Of a DNA stretch of 64,000 nucleotides, positions 25,889 through 34,244 are shown piece after piece. This stretch comes from Phycisphaerales bacterium. GTDB taxonomy: Bacteria > Planctomycetota > Phycisphaerae > Phycisphaerales > UBA1924. Within the stretch, counting starts at the first letter, position 1; the number at the start of each line of letters is the position of its first letter. The notes below the pieces were generated by a model. The model did no database searches and was not told the DNA's origin. It saw only the letters and a list, made by a program, of their open reading frames with translations. The stretch covers positions 1-64,000 of the forward strand of contig JAJDCZ010000050.1 in assembly GCA_029260555.1 (NCBI GenBank). Direction: 5' to 3'. The position numbers were made by a program, and so were the translations under genes.

Positions 25889-27262
25889 ATGTCAGGTCGA
25901 GGCGGAGCAAGCGTTGGGTGGTTGGTCACAGTCACGATCATGGGCGTTTTCAGCGCCACTTTCTTGATCACCACCATCATCTTTCTGGGCCAACTCAACG
26001 GCGCCAAACAGACCATCACTCAGATCGAAGCTGATCAGGCTGACTACATCACCTCGTCTGAAAGACAGATGGATGATGTCTCTCGGTATGTCTCAAAGGC
26101 TCGCAAAGAGCGCCAAAGCCTGGTCCGCTACATGATCGACTCCCAGCAGACCATCATGCAAAGAGTCACAGGCTCGCGCAATGACGATGCCCAGGCACTT
26201 GATGACAGGCTCTCGTCAATCCCTGATGCCCAGAGCGTGAGCATGCTTCGTCTGGTGCAGAACCTGCGAAGTGAGATCGACAATCTCAAAACCGCACGCG
26301 ACCAGGCTGACGATGCCCGCAAAGCTGCTGAAACCAAACGCGATGAGCTGACCGCCCGTGTCGGCCAGATCGAAGACGACTTCAACCAGCGCATCGTTTC
26401 GCTCGAAGCCCAGATCAACCAGAACCAGCGCGATGTGCAGACCTATCGCACAGGCACCGATGATGTCCGGGCTGACTTTCTCAAGCAGCTTGACGCCTCG
26501 GTTCAGCAGCGCCGCGATCTGGATGCAGAACTTTCCGGCAGAATCACCCAGCAGCGCAACCGAATCCTCGAACTTGAGGATCTGATCCGCAGATTACGCC
26601 GTCAGGCCAGCAAAGAATCCCTCAAACCCGTCGATGAGTATGCTCTGATCGATGGCCAGGTCATAGGCACCAACCCCACCGCAGGTCAGGTCACCATCAA
26701 CCGTGGACGAAGCCAGAAGCTGGTTCTTGGTATGACCTTCTCGGTCTACGACGAACGCGCAGGCCTTCGCCCAAATGCCGATGGCTCATACCCACGCGGC
26801 AAAGCCGGGCTTGAAGTCATCAACATCGGCCAGTCCAGCGCCACCTGCCGTGTCCTCTGGGAAACCCAGGGTAACCCGCTGATCCGTGGTGATTCCATCG
26901 CCAACCCGCTTTATGACCCAAGCAAGATCTACAAGTTCGTCGTCTTCGGCAGCTTCGATGCCAATGCAGACGGCAGACACACCCCCAACGAACGCACCGA
27001 AGTCTCTGCCTTGATCCAGCAGTGGGGCGGCAATGTCGTCAATGACCTCTCAGGCGATGTGGATTTCCTCGTGCTCGGCCAGCGACCCGTGCTGCCACCC
27101 GCACCCCCACCTGATGCCCAGGTCGAAGTTATCCTCGCCTGGCAGCGTCTTGATCAAATGGTCGCTGAGTACGACCGCCTGTTCAAAACCGCACAGGATA
27201 CCTCCATCCCCGTGCTCAATGAAAATCGACTGTACACACTGGTCGGAAGACTCGGCAGCTGA
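25889..27262 (+). CDS. membrane-anchored coiled-coil protein with possible BRCT-like C-terminal domain
   Basis: A 457-residue protein. A single membrane helix lies near 11-34 (VTVTIMGVFSATFLITTIIFLG). A long coiled coil follows at about 40-245 (LRSEIDNLKTARDQADDARK). A beta-rich domain of about 250-345 (IDGQVIGTNPTAGQVTINRG...LVLGMTFSVYD) comes next. The last part, from about 347 (KFVVFGSFDANADG) through ALIQQWGGNVVNDLSGDVDFLVLG, has the pattern of a BRCT domain. The N-terminus is short and the coiled coil would project from the inner membrane. It is 18 bases from lpxL, so the two are likely cotranscribed. Function unknown. Confidence 0.7.
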   Translation: MSGRGGASVGWLVTVTIMGVFSATFLITTIIFLGQLNGAKQTITQIEADQADYITSSERQMDDVSRYVSKARKERQSLVRYMIDSQQTIMQRVTGSRNDDAQALDDRLSSIPDAQSVSMLRLVQNLRSEIDNLKTARDQADDARKAAETKRDELTARVGQIEDDFNQRIVSLEAQINQNQRDVQTYRTGTDDVRADFLKQLDASVQQRRDLDAELSGRITQQRNRILELEDLIRRLRRQASKESLKPVDEYALIDGQVIGTNPTAGQVTINRGRSQKLVLGMTFSVYDERAGLRPNADGSYPRGKAGLEVINIGQSSATCRVLWETQGNPLIRGDSIANPLYDPSKIYKFVVFGSFDANADGRHTPNERTEVSALIQQWGGNVVNDLSGDVDFLVLGQRPVLPPAPPPDAQVEVILAWQRLDQMVAEYDRLFKTAQDTSIPVLNENRLYTLVGRLGS

Positions 27263-27280
27263 GCAAGGCGAACCCAAAGC

Positions 27281-28411
27281 ATGAATGCCCCGCTTCAGCG
27301 TAAAAAGAAGCGCAGGCTTCCCAGGCGTCTGCACCAGCCCGCAGGCTGGGCAATGCGAGGTCTGCTTGGTTCCTTGCTTATCCCCGGCGCCAGTCCGGTC
27401 GTGGAATCAGCTGGCGCGCTGGGTCACGCATTTGCCCGTTCGCCCATCAACAAACGCCGCCTTCAACAGATTTGTCACCATCTTGAGGTGGCCTTTCCCG
27501 AGTGGGATGCTGAGCACAGACATCGCGTTGCACTGGGGTCTCTCAAACATCTGTTCAAGCTGGCTGCGGAGGTCGCCTACACCCCAAGATTGCTGACCGA
27601 TCAGGGTTGGCAAAGGCATGTCCACATCGGCGATCTTGATGAAGCGCTGGTAGAGATGCTCCACGCAGGTCCATGCCTGCTCGTCACAGGCCACAATGGC
27701 AACTGGGAACTCTTGGGTTACACCATGGCGCTCCTGGGGGTTCCTCTGCATGCGCTGTATCGGCCTCTGGATCTGAAGCCTCTGGATGGATGGGTTCGAA
27801 CCACGCGTTCAAGGCGTGGACTGGTGCTGGTAGACAAGTTCGGAGCTGCACAACAGCTGCCAAAGCTGCTGGATCGTGGTGCTCCCATCGGGTTTGTCGC
27901 AGACCAGAATGGCGGGGATCGCGGGCTGTTCGTGCCGTTTTTTAATCGACTGGCATCAACATACAAGTCCGTGGGGCTCTTGGCGATGCAATACAAAGCG
28001 CCGCTGATCTGTGGCTGTGCAGTGAGGCTGGACCCCGGAACACCCACGCCCGATGGCCAGCGCTGGTCCAACATCAGCAAACATGCCAGCCTGCGATACT
28101 CGATCCGCATCCAGGACATCATCAAGCCTGAACACTGGATAGATCAGCCCGACCCGCTTTTTTACATCACCGCTCGCTATCGCTACGCCATTGAGCAGAT
28201 GGTCCGCCAGACCCCCGAACAGTATTTCTGGATGCACCGGGTCTGGAAAAGCAGGCCTCGGCACGAAAAGCTCAATCGCCCCTTCCCCGCAGCACTTCGC
28301 AAAAAACTCGAATCGCTGGACTGGCTCTCCAGCCAGAATGTTGATCAACTGGTAGAACAGTCTGAGCGGGACGCCCGTACTCTGAAAAGGCTGGGCACGG
28401 ATCGTTTGTGA
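27281..28411 (+). CDS. lpxL: lipid A biosynthesis acyltransferase (LpxL/HtrB family)
   Basis: A 376-residue protein of the lysophospholipid acyltransferase superfamily. The catalytic motif is seen as G137-HNGNWE (Hx4E), followed by LYRPLDLKPLDGWVRTTRSRRGL, GAPIGFVADQNGG and the C-terminal QYFWMHRVWKSRP. It adds a secondary acyl chain to the lipid A precursor at the inner membrane. Its presence implies a lipopolysaccharide-type outer membrane. The LpxL/LpxM distinction cannot be made from sequence. It has no obvious N-terminal membrane helix. A dispersed repeat follows, 79 bases downstream. Confidence 0.88.
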   Translation: MNAPLQRKKKRRLPRRLHQPAGWAMRGLLGSLLIPGASPVVESAGALGHAFARSPINKRRLQQICHHLEVAFPEWDAEHRHRVALGSLKHLFKLAAEVAYTPRLLTDQGWQRHVHIGDLDEALVEMLHAGPCLLVTGHNGNWELLGYTMALLGVPLHALYRPLDLKPLDGWVRTTRSRRGLVLVDKFGAAQQLPKLLDRGAPIGFVADQNGGDRGLFVPFFNRLASTYKSVGLLAMQYKAPLICGCAVRLDPGTPTPDGQRWSNISKHASLRYSIRIQDIIKPEHWIDQPDPLFYITARYRYAIEQMVRQTPEQYFWMHRVWKSRPRHEKLNRPFPAALRKKLESLDWLSSQNVDQLVEQSERDARTLKRLGTDRL

Positions 28412-28490
28412 TAAACACGCCCACGCCTGCGTAGACTACGATCTGTTTGAAAGCGTACAACGAGCTGTGACATAAAGGTATTATTCTTCA

Positions 28491-28520
28491 ACAAGCCACG
28501 ACCGTCAGGGAGTGGTCTTC
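28491..28520 (+). repeat. dispersed repeat copy 4
   Basis: ACAAGCCACGACCGTCAGGG followed by AGTGGTCTTC, between lpxL and the response-regulator gene. It has two differences from the consensus in the first 10 bases. Confidence 0.75.
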
Positions 28521-28631
28521 AAAATCGCTTGATGCACCTCGGCCTTTTCCCGATGATTTCAGTTCAGCAAGCTCTCAAACAGATTCCAGCACGCCCGGGT
28601 GAAACGGACAACCCCTGCAGGAGACTTCGCG

Positions 28632-29021
28632 ATGCAAGAACGACTGACAGGCACCAGAGTCCTGATCGTTGATGATGATGTGGATATTGCTGAATCCTTC
28701 CAGGCTGCCTTTGAAGCTGAGGGTGCTGAAACCGCGGTTGCCAACGATGGGAACCAGGGTGTCACCTTGTGCCGAGAGCTTGAGCCAGATCTGGTCGTGC
28801 TCGACATGATGCTGCCCGGACGCAGCGGCTTTCTCGCACTGGAAAAAATCAAAGGCAACGAAAACAGCCCCTTCGTGATCATGGTCACCGCCAACGAAGG
28901 CAAACGCCATCAGGAATACGCTGAAGCACTGGGCGTGGATGACTACATGCTCAAACCCGTGCCTCTGGAAAACCTCATCACCCGTGTTGTTCAACTGGTC
29001 CAGAGCCACCCCAAGGCCTGA
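28632..29021 (+). CDS. single-domain response regulator
   Basis: A 129-residue CheY-like receiver with no output domain. The acidic pocket is D14-D15, the phosphoacceptor is D58 (VVLDMMLPG), and the conserved T86 (VTAN) and K108 (MLKPV) are present, so it should be phosphorylatable. The start at 28632 has AGGAG 8 bases upstream; the frame also extends to an ATG at 28599. No histidine kinase is adjacent. Small conserved genes follow on the same strand, and it may act by protein contact. Confidence 0.9.
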   Translation: MQERLTGTRVLIVDDDVDIAESFQAAFEAEGAETAVANDGNQGVTLCRELEPDLVVLDMMLPGRSGFLALEKIKGNENSPFVIMVTANEGKRHQEYAEALGVDDYMLKPVPLENLITRVVQLVQSHPKA

Positions 29022-29054
29022 TCAGCACACAACACAGCTCCCGGAGCCTCTGTC

Positions 29055-29393
29055 ATGGCACGAACAATGATCCTCCTCGACCCCGCAACTGAAAGCTCAG
29101 ATGCTGGAACCGAACCCATCGCAGACCTTCAGCCTCTGGGCTCGGTCAAGAAGATAATCGAACTCCTGGCCCCCTTCAACACCGCGCCAGATCGGGCAGA
29201 ATCAAACTCGCTGGGCACCATGTTTCTCTATGGCCCGGGGTTTGTGGTCGAGGTGCCCACCGCACTGGATGAAGTTACACAGATCATGGTCTCCGTAAAA
29301 GAAGACGAAATCGCCTGGCCCGTGCTCAGCCGCTTGTGCCGGGCACTTCAATGGAAAATGATGGACCCCAATACGGGCAGAACCTTCGGCTGA
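29055..29393 (+). CDS. conserved small protein of unknown function
   Basis: A 112-residue soluble protein (GTMFLYGPGFVVEVPTALDEVTQIMVSVKEDE, then AWPVLSRLCRALQWKMMDP). It has a mixed alpha/beta pattern with no signal peptide. It starts 33 bases after the response-regulator stop and is probably in the same transcript. Not recognised. Confidence 0.65.
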   Translation: MARTMILLDPATESSDAGTEPIADLQPLGSVKKIIELLAPFNTAPDRAESNSLGTMFLYGPGFVVEVPTALDEVTQIMVSVKEDEIAWPVLSRLCRALQWKMMDPNTGRTFG

Positions 29394-29407
29394 GCCTACC
29401 GTCTGGT

Positions 29408-29806
29408 ATGTCTCCAGATACAGAATCTCGACTGAGCAATGAGCCTCAGAACACATTGCAAGGCTGGTCGCCCGATCTGATCGACGCTGCGACGCGCCTG
29501 GCAGCACTGGAAAAAGCGTTTGATTATCGTGGCGATATCACGCTGACACTTGCTGACGGGCAGTCTGTAACCGGGTACATCTTTGACCGGAAAACTGGTC
29601 AGACCCCCGAATTATCATGTGTCAGGCTCATGGGCTCTGAGCACGACCATTACATCAGCGTGCCATACGACCAGATTCAGTCGGTGACATTCTCAGGCAA
29701 AGACGCAGCCCATGGCAAAACCTGGGAAAACTGGATCAAACGCTACATCGAGAGTAAAAAAGCAGGTGTAGATGCCTCAATAGAAGCCGATACTCTGAAA
29801 GACTGA
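29408..29806 (+). CDS. conserved protein of unknown function
   Basis: A 132-residue protein. The core, LEKAFDYRGDITLTLADGQSVTGYIFDRK and HYISVPYDQIQSVTFSGKDAAHGKTWENW, resembles a small Sm/beta-barrel-like module seen in planctomycete hypotheticals. I place the start at 29408; a longer frame would overlap the previous gene. No enzymatic motif is visible. It lies between two other short genes of the same orientation. Confidence 0.6.
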   Translation: MSPDTESRLSNEPQNTLQGWSPDLIDAATRLAALEKAFDYRGDITLTLADGQSVTGYIFDRKTGQTPELSCVRLMGSEHDHYISVPYDQIQSVTFSGKDAAHGKTWENWIKRYIESKKAGVDASIEADTLKD

Positions 29807-29833
29807 CCACAAAGCACCCGCGAGGTTCTCATC

Positions 29834-30136
29834 ATGCCTTTGTACGATTATGAGATTCTGGATAAAAAAGGCAACCCTACGGGTGAACGCTTCGAGGTTT
29901 TTCAAACCATGAGCGCAAAGCCACTCAAAAAACAACCCGATACCGGCAAACCCTGCCGCCGGGCAATCACAGCGCCGAACATCGCAGGCAAATGGTCAGA
30001 CATCAAAGGCAAAGGCATCCTGAGCAACAAAAACCTTGATCGCCTGGGCTTCACCAAGTACGAAAAGAAAGGCGACGGGTACATGGAACGCGTCGCTGGC
30101 AAAGAAGGCCCAAAGAGCATCTCGCTGGACGACTGA
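29834..30136 (+). CDS. FmdB-like protein without zinc cysteines
   Basis: A 100-residue protein that begins MPLYDYEILDKKGNPTGERFEVFQTMSA and continues PLKKQPDTGKPCRRAI, the same layout as FmdB-family zinc-ribbon proteins (MPLYEYxCxxC...). The two CxxC pairs that bind zinc there are missing: only one cysteine remains, in KPCRR. This is either a degenerate member that folds without metal or a relative that has lost it. The stop is followed at once by a C-rich tract and then the tRNA gene on the other strand. Confidence 0.7.
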   Translation: MPLYDYEILDKKGNPTGERFEVFQTMSAKPLKKQPDTGKPCRRAITAPNIAGKWSDIKGKGILSNKNLDRLGFTKYEKKGDGYMERVAGKEGPKSISLDD

Positions 30137-30180
30137 CCCCTTCTTTTTACTCCCCCTTTCCTCCCCCCTTTCCAGCCCAC
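30137..30180. repeat. C-rich pyrimidine tract after the FmdB-like stop codon
   Basis: Begins directly after TGA (30134-30136): CCCCTTCTTTTTACTCCCCC and on to 30180 with two further C runs. C-rich and G-poor in the transcript sense. Confidence 0.6.
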
Positions 30181-30192
30181 CAAGAACCACAA

Positions 30193-30276
30193 TGCGGGTG
30201 ACAGGACTTGAACCTGCACAGCCTTTCGGCTACGAGAACCTAAATCTCGCGCGTCTGCCAATTCCGCCACACCCGC
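30193..30276 (-). tRNA. tRNA-Leu (anticodon UAG)
   Basis: 84 bases. Acceptor stem GCGGGTG/CACCCGC with discriminator A, anticodon stem CGAGA/TCTCG with loop TTTAGGT (anticodon TAG), a long variable arm (TAGCCGAAAGGCTG) and T-loop GGTTCAAGTCC. It decodes CUN leucine codons. The terminal CCA is not encoded. Confidence 0.97.
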
Positions 30277-30394
30277 GTCAATCCATCGTATCTTCTCTGG
30301 AGACGAAATCGAACCGTCCAGATTGCGTATCATATGATTGACCACCAGACCATGCTCACAAAAGTGACATGTTGCTCAAGATGAAAGGGCACCG

Positions 30395-31228
30395 ATGCGC
30401 AAACGAGACAAACTCGCTCTGACCTTGCCGCCGTTGTTGCTTCGCGCTGCTCTGGGGGTGACATTCCTCTGGGCGGGTCTTGGCAAAGTCGTAGAGACAT
30501 TCCCTGCCAGCCCTCAAAAAGCAGCCATCCTTGCCAATCTCAACGCAATCCCGGGCCCTGCAGGTGCTGTGCAGCAAACGCCACCGACCCCGGATGCCGA
30601 GCCCCTGCCCGAACCCGATCCCGCGTCTGAACCGGCTGTTGATGAACCCGCACCCCAAGGCGGAGCCGACGCTGGCCCTGCTGATTCAAACTCAGCGTTC
30701 ATACTGGTTCAACAAAACAGCTTCGCTGCAGAGGATTTTCCCGAGACAACTGATGTCAAACGGGTCCATTTCATCACGCTCATCATTTACAACGCAGCTC
30801 ATCCGGGCTTTGATGAAGAGACCGGCGAACCTCTCAAGCCGTTCGTCCCCGATGCTCTGGGCTCAGGGCAATGGCCTGTGATCCTTGCCTGGGCTGCTGC
30901 AGCCACCGAAATCCTCGGCGGCCTGCTTGTTCTGGTCGGGCTGCTCACACGCCTTGGAAGTCTGGGGCTGGCATTCACCATGGGCACCGCCATCTGGCTC
31001 ACAATCCTGGGTCCTGCAATCCAGTCCGGCGACACCTTCCTGGGCTTTTTGCCCAATCAGCCCTTCTTCAGCGATTACTGGCAACACGCAATGTGGCTGC
31101 TCCTCCTGTTGGCATCATCGCTGGCGGTCATGCTCAGCGGCTCAGGTGCTCTGAGCATCGATCGCATCGTATTCTCGCCACAAAAATCAAAACCACCGCG
31201 GCATGAACCCGATGACGATGACGAATGA
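30395..31228 (+). CDS. DoxX-family membrane protein with long Pro-rich loop
   Basis: A 277-residue protein. The first membrane segment, LLLRAALGVTFLWAGLGKVVE, is typical of DoxX. A Pro/Ala/Asp-rich loop of about 100 residues (PTPDAEPLPEPDPASEP) precedes three more hydrophobic segments (from WPVILAWAAAATEILGGLLVLVGLL). DoxX proteins are small membrane proteins linked to quinone or thiosulfate metabolism. The usual length is near 150 residues, so the loop is extra. It is first in a five-gene operon with 4-bp overlaps. A divergent tRNA-Leu lies 118 bases away. Confidence 0.75.
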   Translation: MRKRDKLALTLPPLLLRAALGVTFLWAGLGKVVETFPASPQKAAILANLNAIPGPAGAVQQTPPTPDAEPLPEPDPASEPAVDEPAPQGGADAGPADSNSAFILVQQNSFAAEDFPETTDVKRVHFITLIIYNAAHPGFDEETGEPLKPFVPDALGSGQWPVILAWAAAATEILGGLLVLVGLLTRLGSLGLAFTMGTAIWLTILGPAIQSGDTFLGFLPNQPFFSDYWQHAMWLLLLLASSLAVMLSGSGALSIDRIVFSPQKSKPPRHEPDDDDE

Positions 31229-32256
31229 GTCAGACCCTGCCAACGCCTTTGACATTCCTGACCAGGCTCAGATTCTCCAGGCTGATCCTGCTCTCAATCG
31301 CCATCTCACTTACGCTGCATCTCGTCCTGCTGAGCGTGATCTACACACTCTCGTTCACAGCCCAAGGCTCAAGTCTGGAACCCGTCTCAGACCATCTCGT
31401 CGTATCACTCACCAAAGATCCGCCTCAAAACCCCCCACCTGAACTCGCCCCCCCGCCCGCCCAGAGCCAACCTGCTCAAGCGGATTCGGTGCCTTCGTTT
31501 TTATCTCACGCCCCCTTGCCAACTGATGCCAACCCAGACACCAGGCCGGATGCCATCGCTCAACCCGTGCAGCGCCTGACTCAACAGCAAACCGCCCATG
31601 AGTCGACCCAAAGCGTGCTTCGTGCCCAGGTGCCAGCACCAGCCCAGGCAAGCTTTGCAGGCTCAAACGCCAAAGCGGCCAGCCGGGTCGTGTACGCAGT
31701 GGATGTATCAGGTGCCATGGTCACCAGTCAGCCTCTGGTGCTGGCAGAACTCAAGCGATCCATCCTGAGACTCCGCCCTTCGCAGAAGTTCCAGGTTGTC
31801 CTTTTTCATCGCCTGCCAAACATGGACGATCAATCCCCGGGTGTCGATGTCTATCAGGAATCCGGTGCAAAGCTGATCCGGGCAACCAGTAAAAATAAAG
31901 CCCGCATCTTCGCCTGGCTGGATGCTGTGCAACCCGGAGGCCGCTCAAACCCCCTCCAAGGCTTGCGCCAGGCACTCAAGTTCAAACCCGATGTCATCTT
32001 TCTCTTTACCCACTCCATCCCCCGCACCGGAGGCCAAAGCGGCAAAGGTGCCTGGGGCGTAGGCACCGATCAAATGCTCCGCGAGCTGGATCGGCTGAAC
32101 CCCTACTCAAAACGCTTCAAACGACGCACCACAATTATCAAAGCGATCCAGTTCCTCGACGATGACCCCACAGGCACCATGCAGAAAATAGGTGCCCGCC
32201 ATGGCGATGGGCCCAGCTCATACCGCGTGCTCACACTCGAGGAACTGGGCCGATGA
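31225..32256 (+). CDS. membrane-anchored von Willebrand factor A domain protein
   Basis: A 343-residue protein. The N-terminal membrane segment is ILLSIAISLTLHLVLLSVIYTL. A Pro/Gln-rich region of about 120 residues is TonB-like in composition. A VWA domain follows from about 155: VVYAVDVSGAM is a MIDAS DxSxx with the last serine replaced by methionine, and FQVVLFHR and KPDVIFLFTH follow. It is likely a binding or scaffold protein facing the periplasm. It overlaps both neighbours by ATGA. Confidence 0.75.
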   Translation: MSQTLPTPLTFLTRLRFSRLILLSIAISLTLHLVLLSVIYTLSFTAQGSSLEPVSDHLVVSLTKDPPQNPPPELAPPPAQSQPAQADSVPSFLSHAPLPTDANPDTRPDAIAQPVQRLTQQQTAHESTQSVLRAQVPAPAQASFAGSNAKAASRVVYAVDVSGAMVTSQPLVLAELKRSILRLRPSQKFQVVLFHRLPNMDDQSPGVDVYQESGAKLIRATSKNKARIFAWLDAVQPGGRSNPLQGLRQALKFKPDVIFLFTHSIPRTGGQSGKGAWGVGTDQMLRELDRLNPYSKRFKRRTTIIKAIQFLDDDPTGTMQKIGARHGDGPSSYRVLTLEELGR

Positions 32257-34244
32257 CACGCTGCTCATCCATGTCGATCATCATCACAGCCCTGCTCCTG
32301 TGCATCGCTCCAGCCCTTGCTCTGTCAACCACCCGTCAGCACCAACCCGCTGACGATCCCTTTGTGTTGCTTGAGAGTGCTCAAACTCAGCTCAACCAGA
32401 CACAAGAGCTTGCAACCGGGATCATGCTGGGCTTGCCTTCAGAGGATCAACTCAAGCAGGCAATCCGCGCCTGGTCGCAAGTTGTTGATCAGTCAAGCCG
32501 AGCAAGCCTGCTGCTTGATGATCTGATAGACCTCGCCCGCAACAGCCCGGATCTGGGTGTTGAGGTTCAAAGCCGATTTGTGAGTCTGGCCGATCTGGAG
32601 TGGCAGCAGGAAGTTCAAGCTGCAGGCTTGAGTGGTACCGCTGGAACATGGTCACTCCTGGCCGGTTCAGTCAGACCGGATCTGACAGCCTCAGCAGCAG
32701 GGCTGGAGGAAATCGAGTTTGATCAGCCAGAATCGGAGATCAGTCGCCTGCTCGCACTCGGGCTGCTCGCACAAACTCAAGGCAAGACCCGGGATGCAGC
32801 TTCATTAATCGCCCGCGCAGCCCGCATGGCAGACCAGATCCAGATTTCACCTAAAACCAAAGCCAACACCATCCTTGCAAGCATGTTCGTTGCACCAACC
32901 ACTGATCAACGCGATGCGATCATCAAAAAAGTGCAGCAGCTGCGCCATCAACAGCCATTTTCTGCAGAAAACGCCCCCAGACCAGATCTCGTTCAGCTTT
33001 CCTATAACGCCATCACGCGCGTGCTTCTGGATGCTGACAATCAACGCGACACCGCCCGCGCTCTACAAGTTCAACAAGCCCTGGCAAGTCGAACAGGTCT
33101 TGCCCCGGATCAGATTGCCCACATCCAGAGCGTGCTGACCAGCCTGGGCAACTCGGTCGCGTTTGCCCGCGTTCAAGGCCCCGTTGCGCCCTTTGGAGAG
33201 CTCGCCCGCGCTCAACGCATTTTATTGCACAATCAGCCACTCAAGAGCACACTCACAACCAGACTTGACGAGATATCGCAAAGCCAGACATCTGGCCCAT
33301 GGTCAGCATGGGCACTTTGGCAACTCGCCCGCAACCATCAGCAAAATAATAACTCATCAGCATCTTCAGCCCTGCTCATCCGTCTGGCTGAAGAACACCC
33401 CCGCTCAATCCTTGCAAAAAAAAGCATCGAATCTGCCATCGTCACCAGCCGATCGCTCTGGCTGGACAATCAGCAAGATTCAGCAGCCCGCAACAGACTC
33501 AATAAGGCACTGCGCCTGGGCCTCACTCATCAGCCAGACGCATCACAGGCAGACCCCTGGCGTCTGGCTCTCGCATGGCTCATCAAAGACGATCAACCTC
33601 TTGACGCTTTGAACACGCTCCACCAGATCACCACCAGCTCCTCAGTTCGGGCAGATGCTCAGCCTTTGCATCAGTCCGCCATGCACAATGCACTGACCAT
33701 GCTCTGGAATCAGCATCAGCGATCTCTTGAGGAGGGCAAACCTTCCGATCAAGTGCAGCAGATTGTAAAAAAAATCGCCTCGGTTATTGCAAGTTGTCAG
33801 CACTGGCTCGATTCAGATCCAGCCAGGCAAACCAGCAACTCAGCACACGATTATCTGGCATTTAATCAGGCGCGCGTGCTCATAGAACTTGGTCAGACCG
33901 GCGCTCTTGATCTGCTTCGCACTTTGCCGAAAAAAATCCAGAACATCGCGCCCACTCAACAGCTCATGACCCGGGCAAGAGCGATGCTCATTGCAGGCGA
34001 TCAATCCGGCGCTTTTGCCCAGCTTCGCGCGCTGGGCGCGACCCTTGAATCACAAACCCCCAGACCAGTTGCCTACTGGCAAGCCTGGACACTCATGCTC
34101 GAAATCCTCAGCGATCAGAACAGCACAGGCGATCGCTCTGGTACCATCCGCATCCAGATCGCCAGGCTCCGTGCGTTAGACCCCACCCTCAATGGCGAGC
34201 CTTGGGCGAGTCGAATCAATCGTGTTCAGGACGCCAGCCAATGA
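32253..34244 (+). CDS. secreted helical-repeat protein of unknown function
   Basis: A 663-residue protein with a signal peptide (SIIITALLLCIAPALALSTT) and a long alpha-helical, TPR-like body (GLLAQTQGKTRDAASLIARAARMADQ; AWALWQLARNHQQNNNSSASSALLIRLAEEHP). No catalytic motif is visible. Its neighbours, a VWA protein and a DoxX protein, suggest a periplasmic complex; this is inference. It overlaps both neighbours by ATGA. Confidence 0.65.
   Translation: MTRCSSMSIIITALLLCIAPALALSTTRQHQPADDPFVLLESAQTQLNQTQELATGIMLGLPSEDQLKQAIRAWSQVVDQSSRASLLLDDLIDLARNSPDLGVEVQSRFVSLADLEWQQEVQAAGLSGTAGTWSLLAGSVRPDLTASAAGLEEIEFDQPESEISRLLALGLLAQTQGKTRDAASLIARAARMADQIQISPKTKANTILASMFVAPTTDQRDAIIKKVQQLRHQQPFSAENAPRPDLVQLSYNAITRVLLDADNQRDTARALQVQQALASRTGLAPDQIAHIQSVLTSLGNSVAFARVQGPVAPFGELARAQRILLHNQPLKSTLTTRLDEISQSQTSGPWSAWALWQLARNHQQNNNSSASSALLIRLAEEHPRSILAKKSIESAIVTSRSLWLDNQQDSAARNRLNKALRLGLTHQPDASQADPWRLALAWLIKDDQPLDALNTLHQITTSSSVRADAQPLHQSAMHNALTMLWNQHQRSLEEGKPSDQVQQIVKKIASVIASCQHWLDSDPARQTSNSAHDYLAFNQARVLIELGQTGALDLLRTLPKKIQNIAPTQQLMTRARAMLIAGDQSGAFAQLRALGATLESQTPRPVAYWQAWTLMLEILSDQNSTGDRSGTIRIQIARLRALDPTLNGEPWASRINRVQDASQ

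Noticed and set aside
28458-28470. ACGAGCTGTGAC near dispersed repeat copy 4
   Set aside because: Only the first part resembles the repeat; too short to separate from chance.
29902-30345. Minus-strand frame across the tRNA-Leu gene (contains AGVAELADARDLGSRSRKAVQVQVLSPA)
   Set aside because: This is the well-known translation of a tRNA-Leu gene; the frame also covers the antisense of the FmdB-like gene.
31440-31465. C-rich stretch in the VWA gene
   Set aside because: Explained by a proline-rich linker (PPPELAPPPAQ); not counted as a tract of the G-run family.
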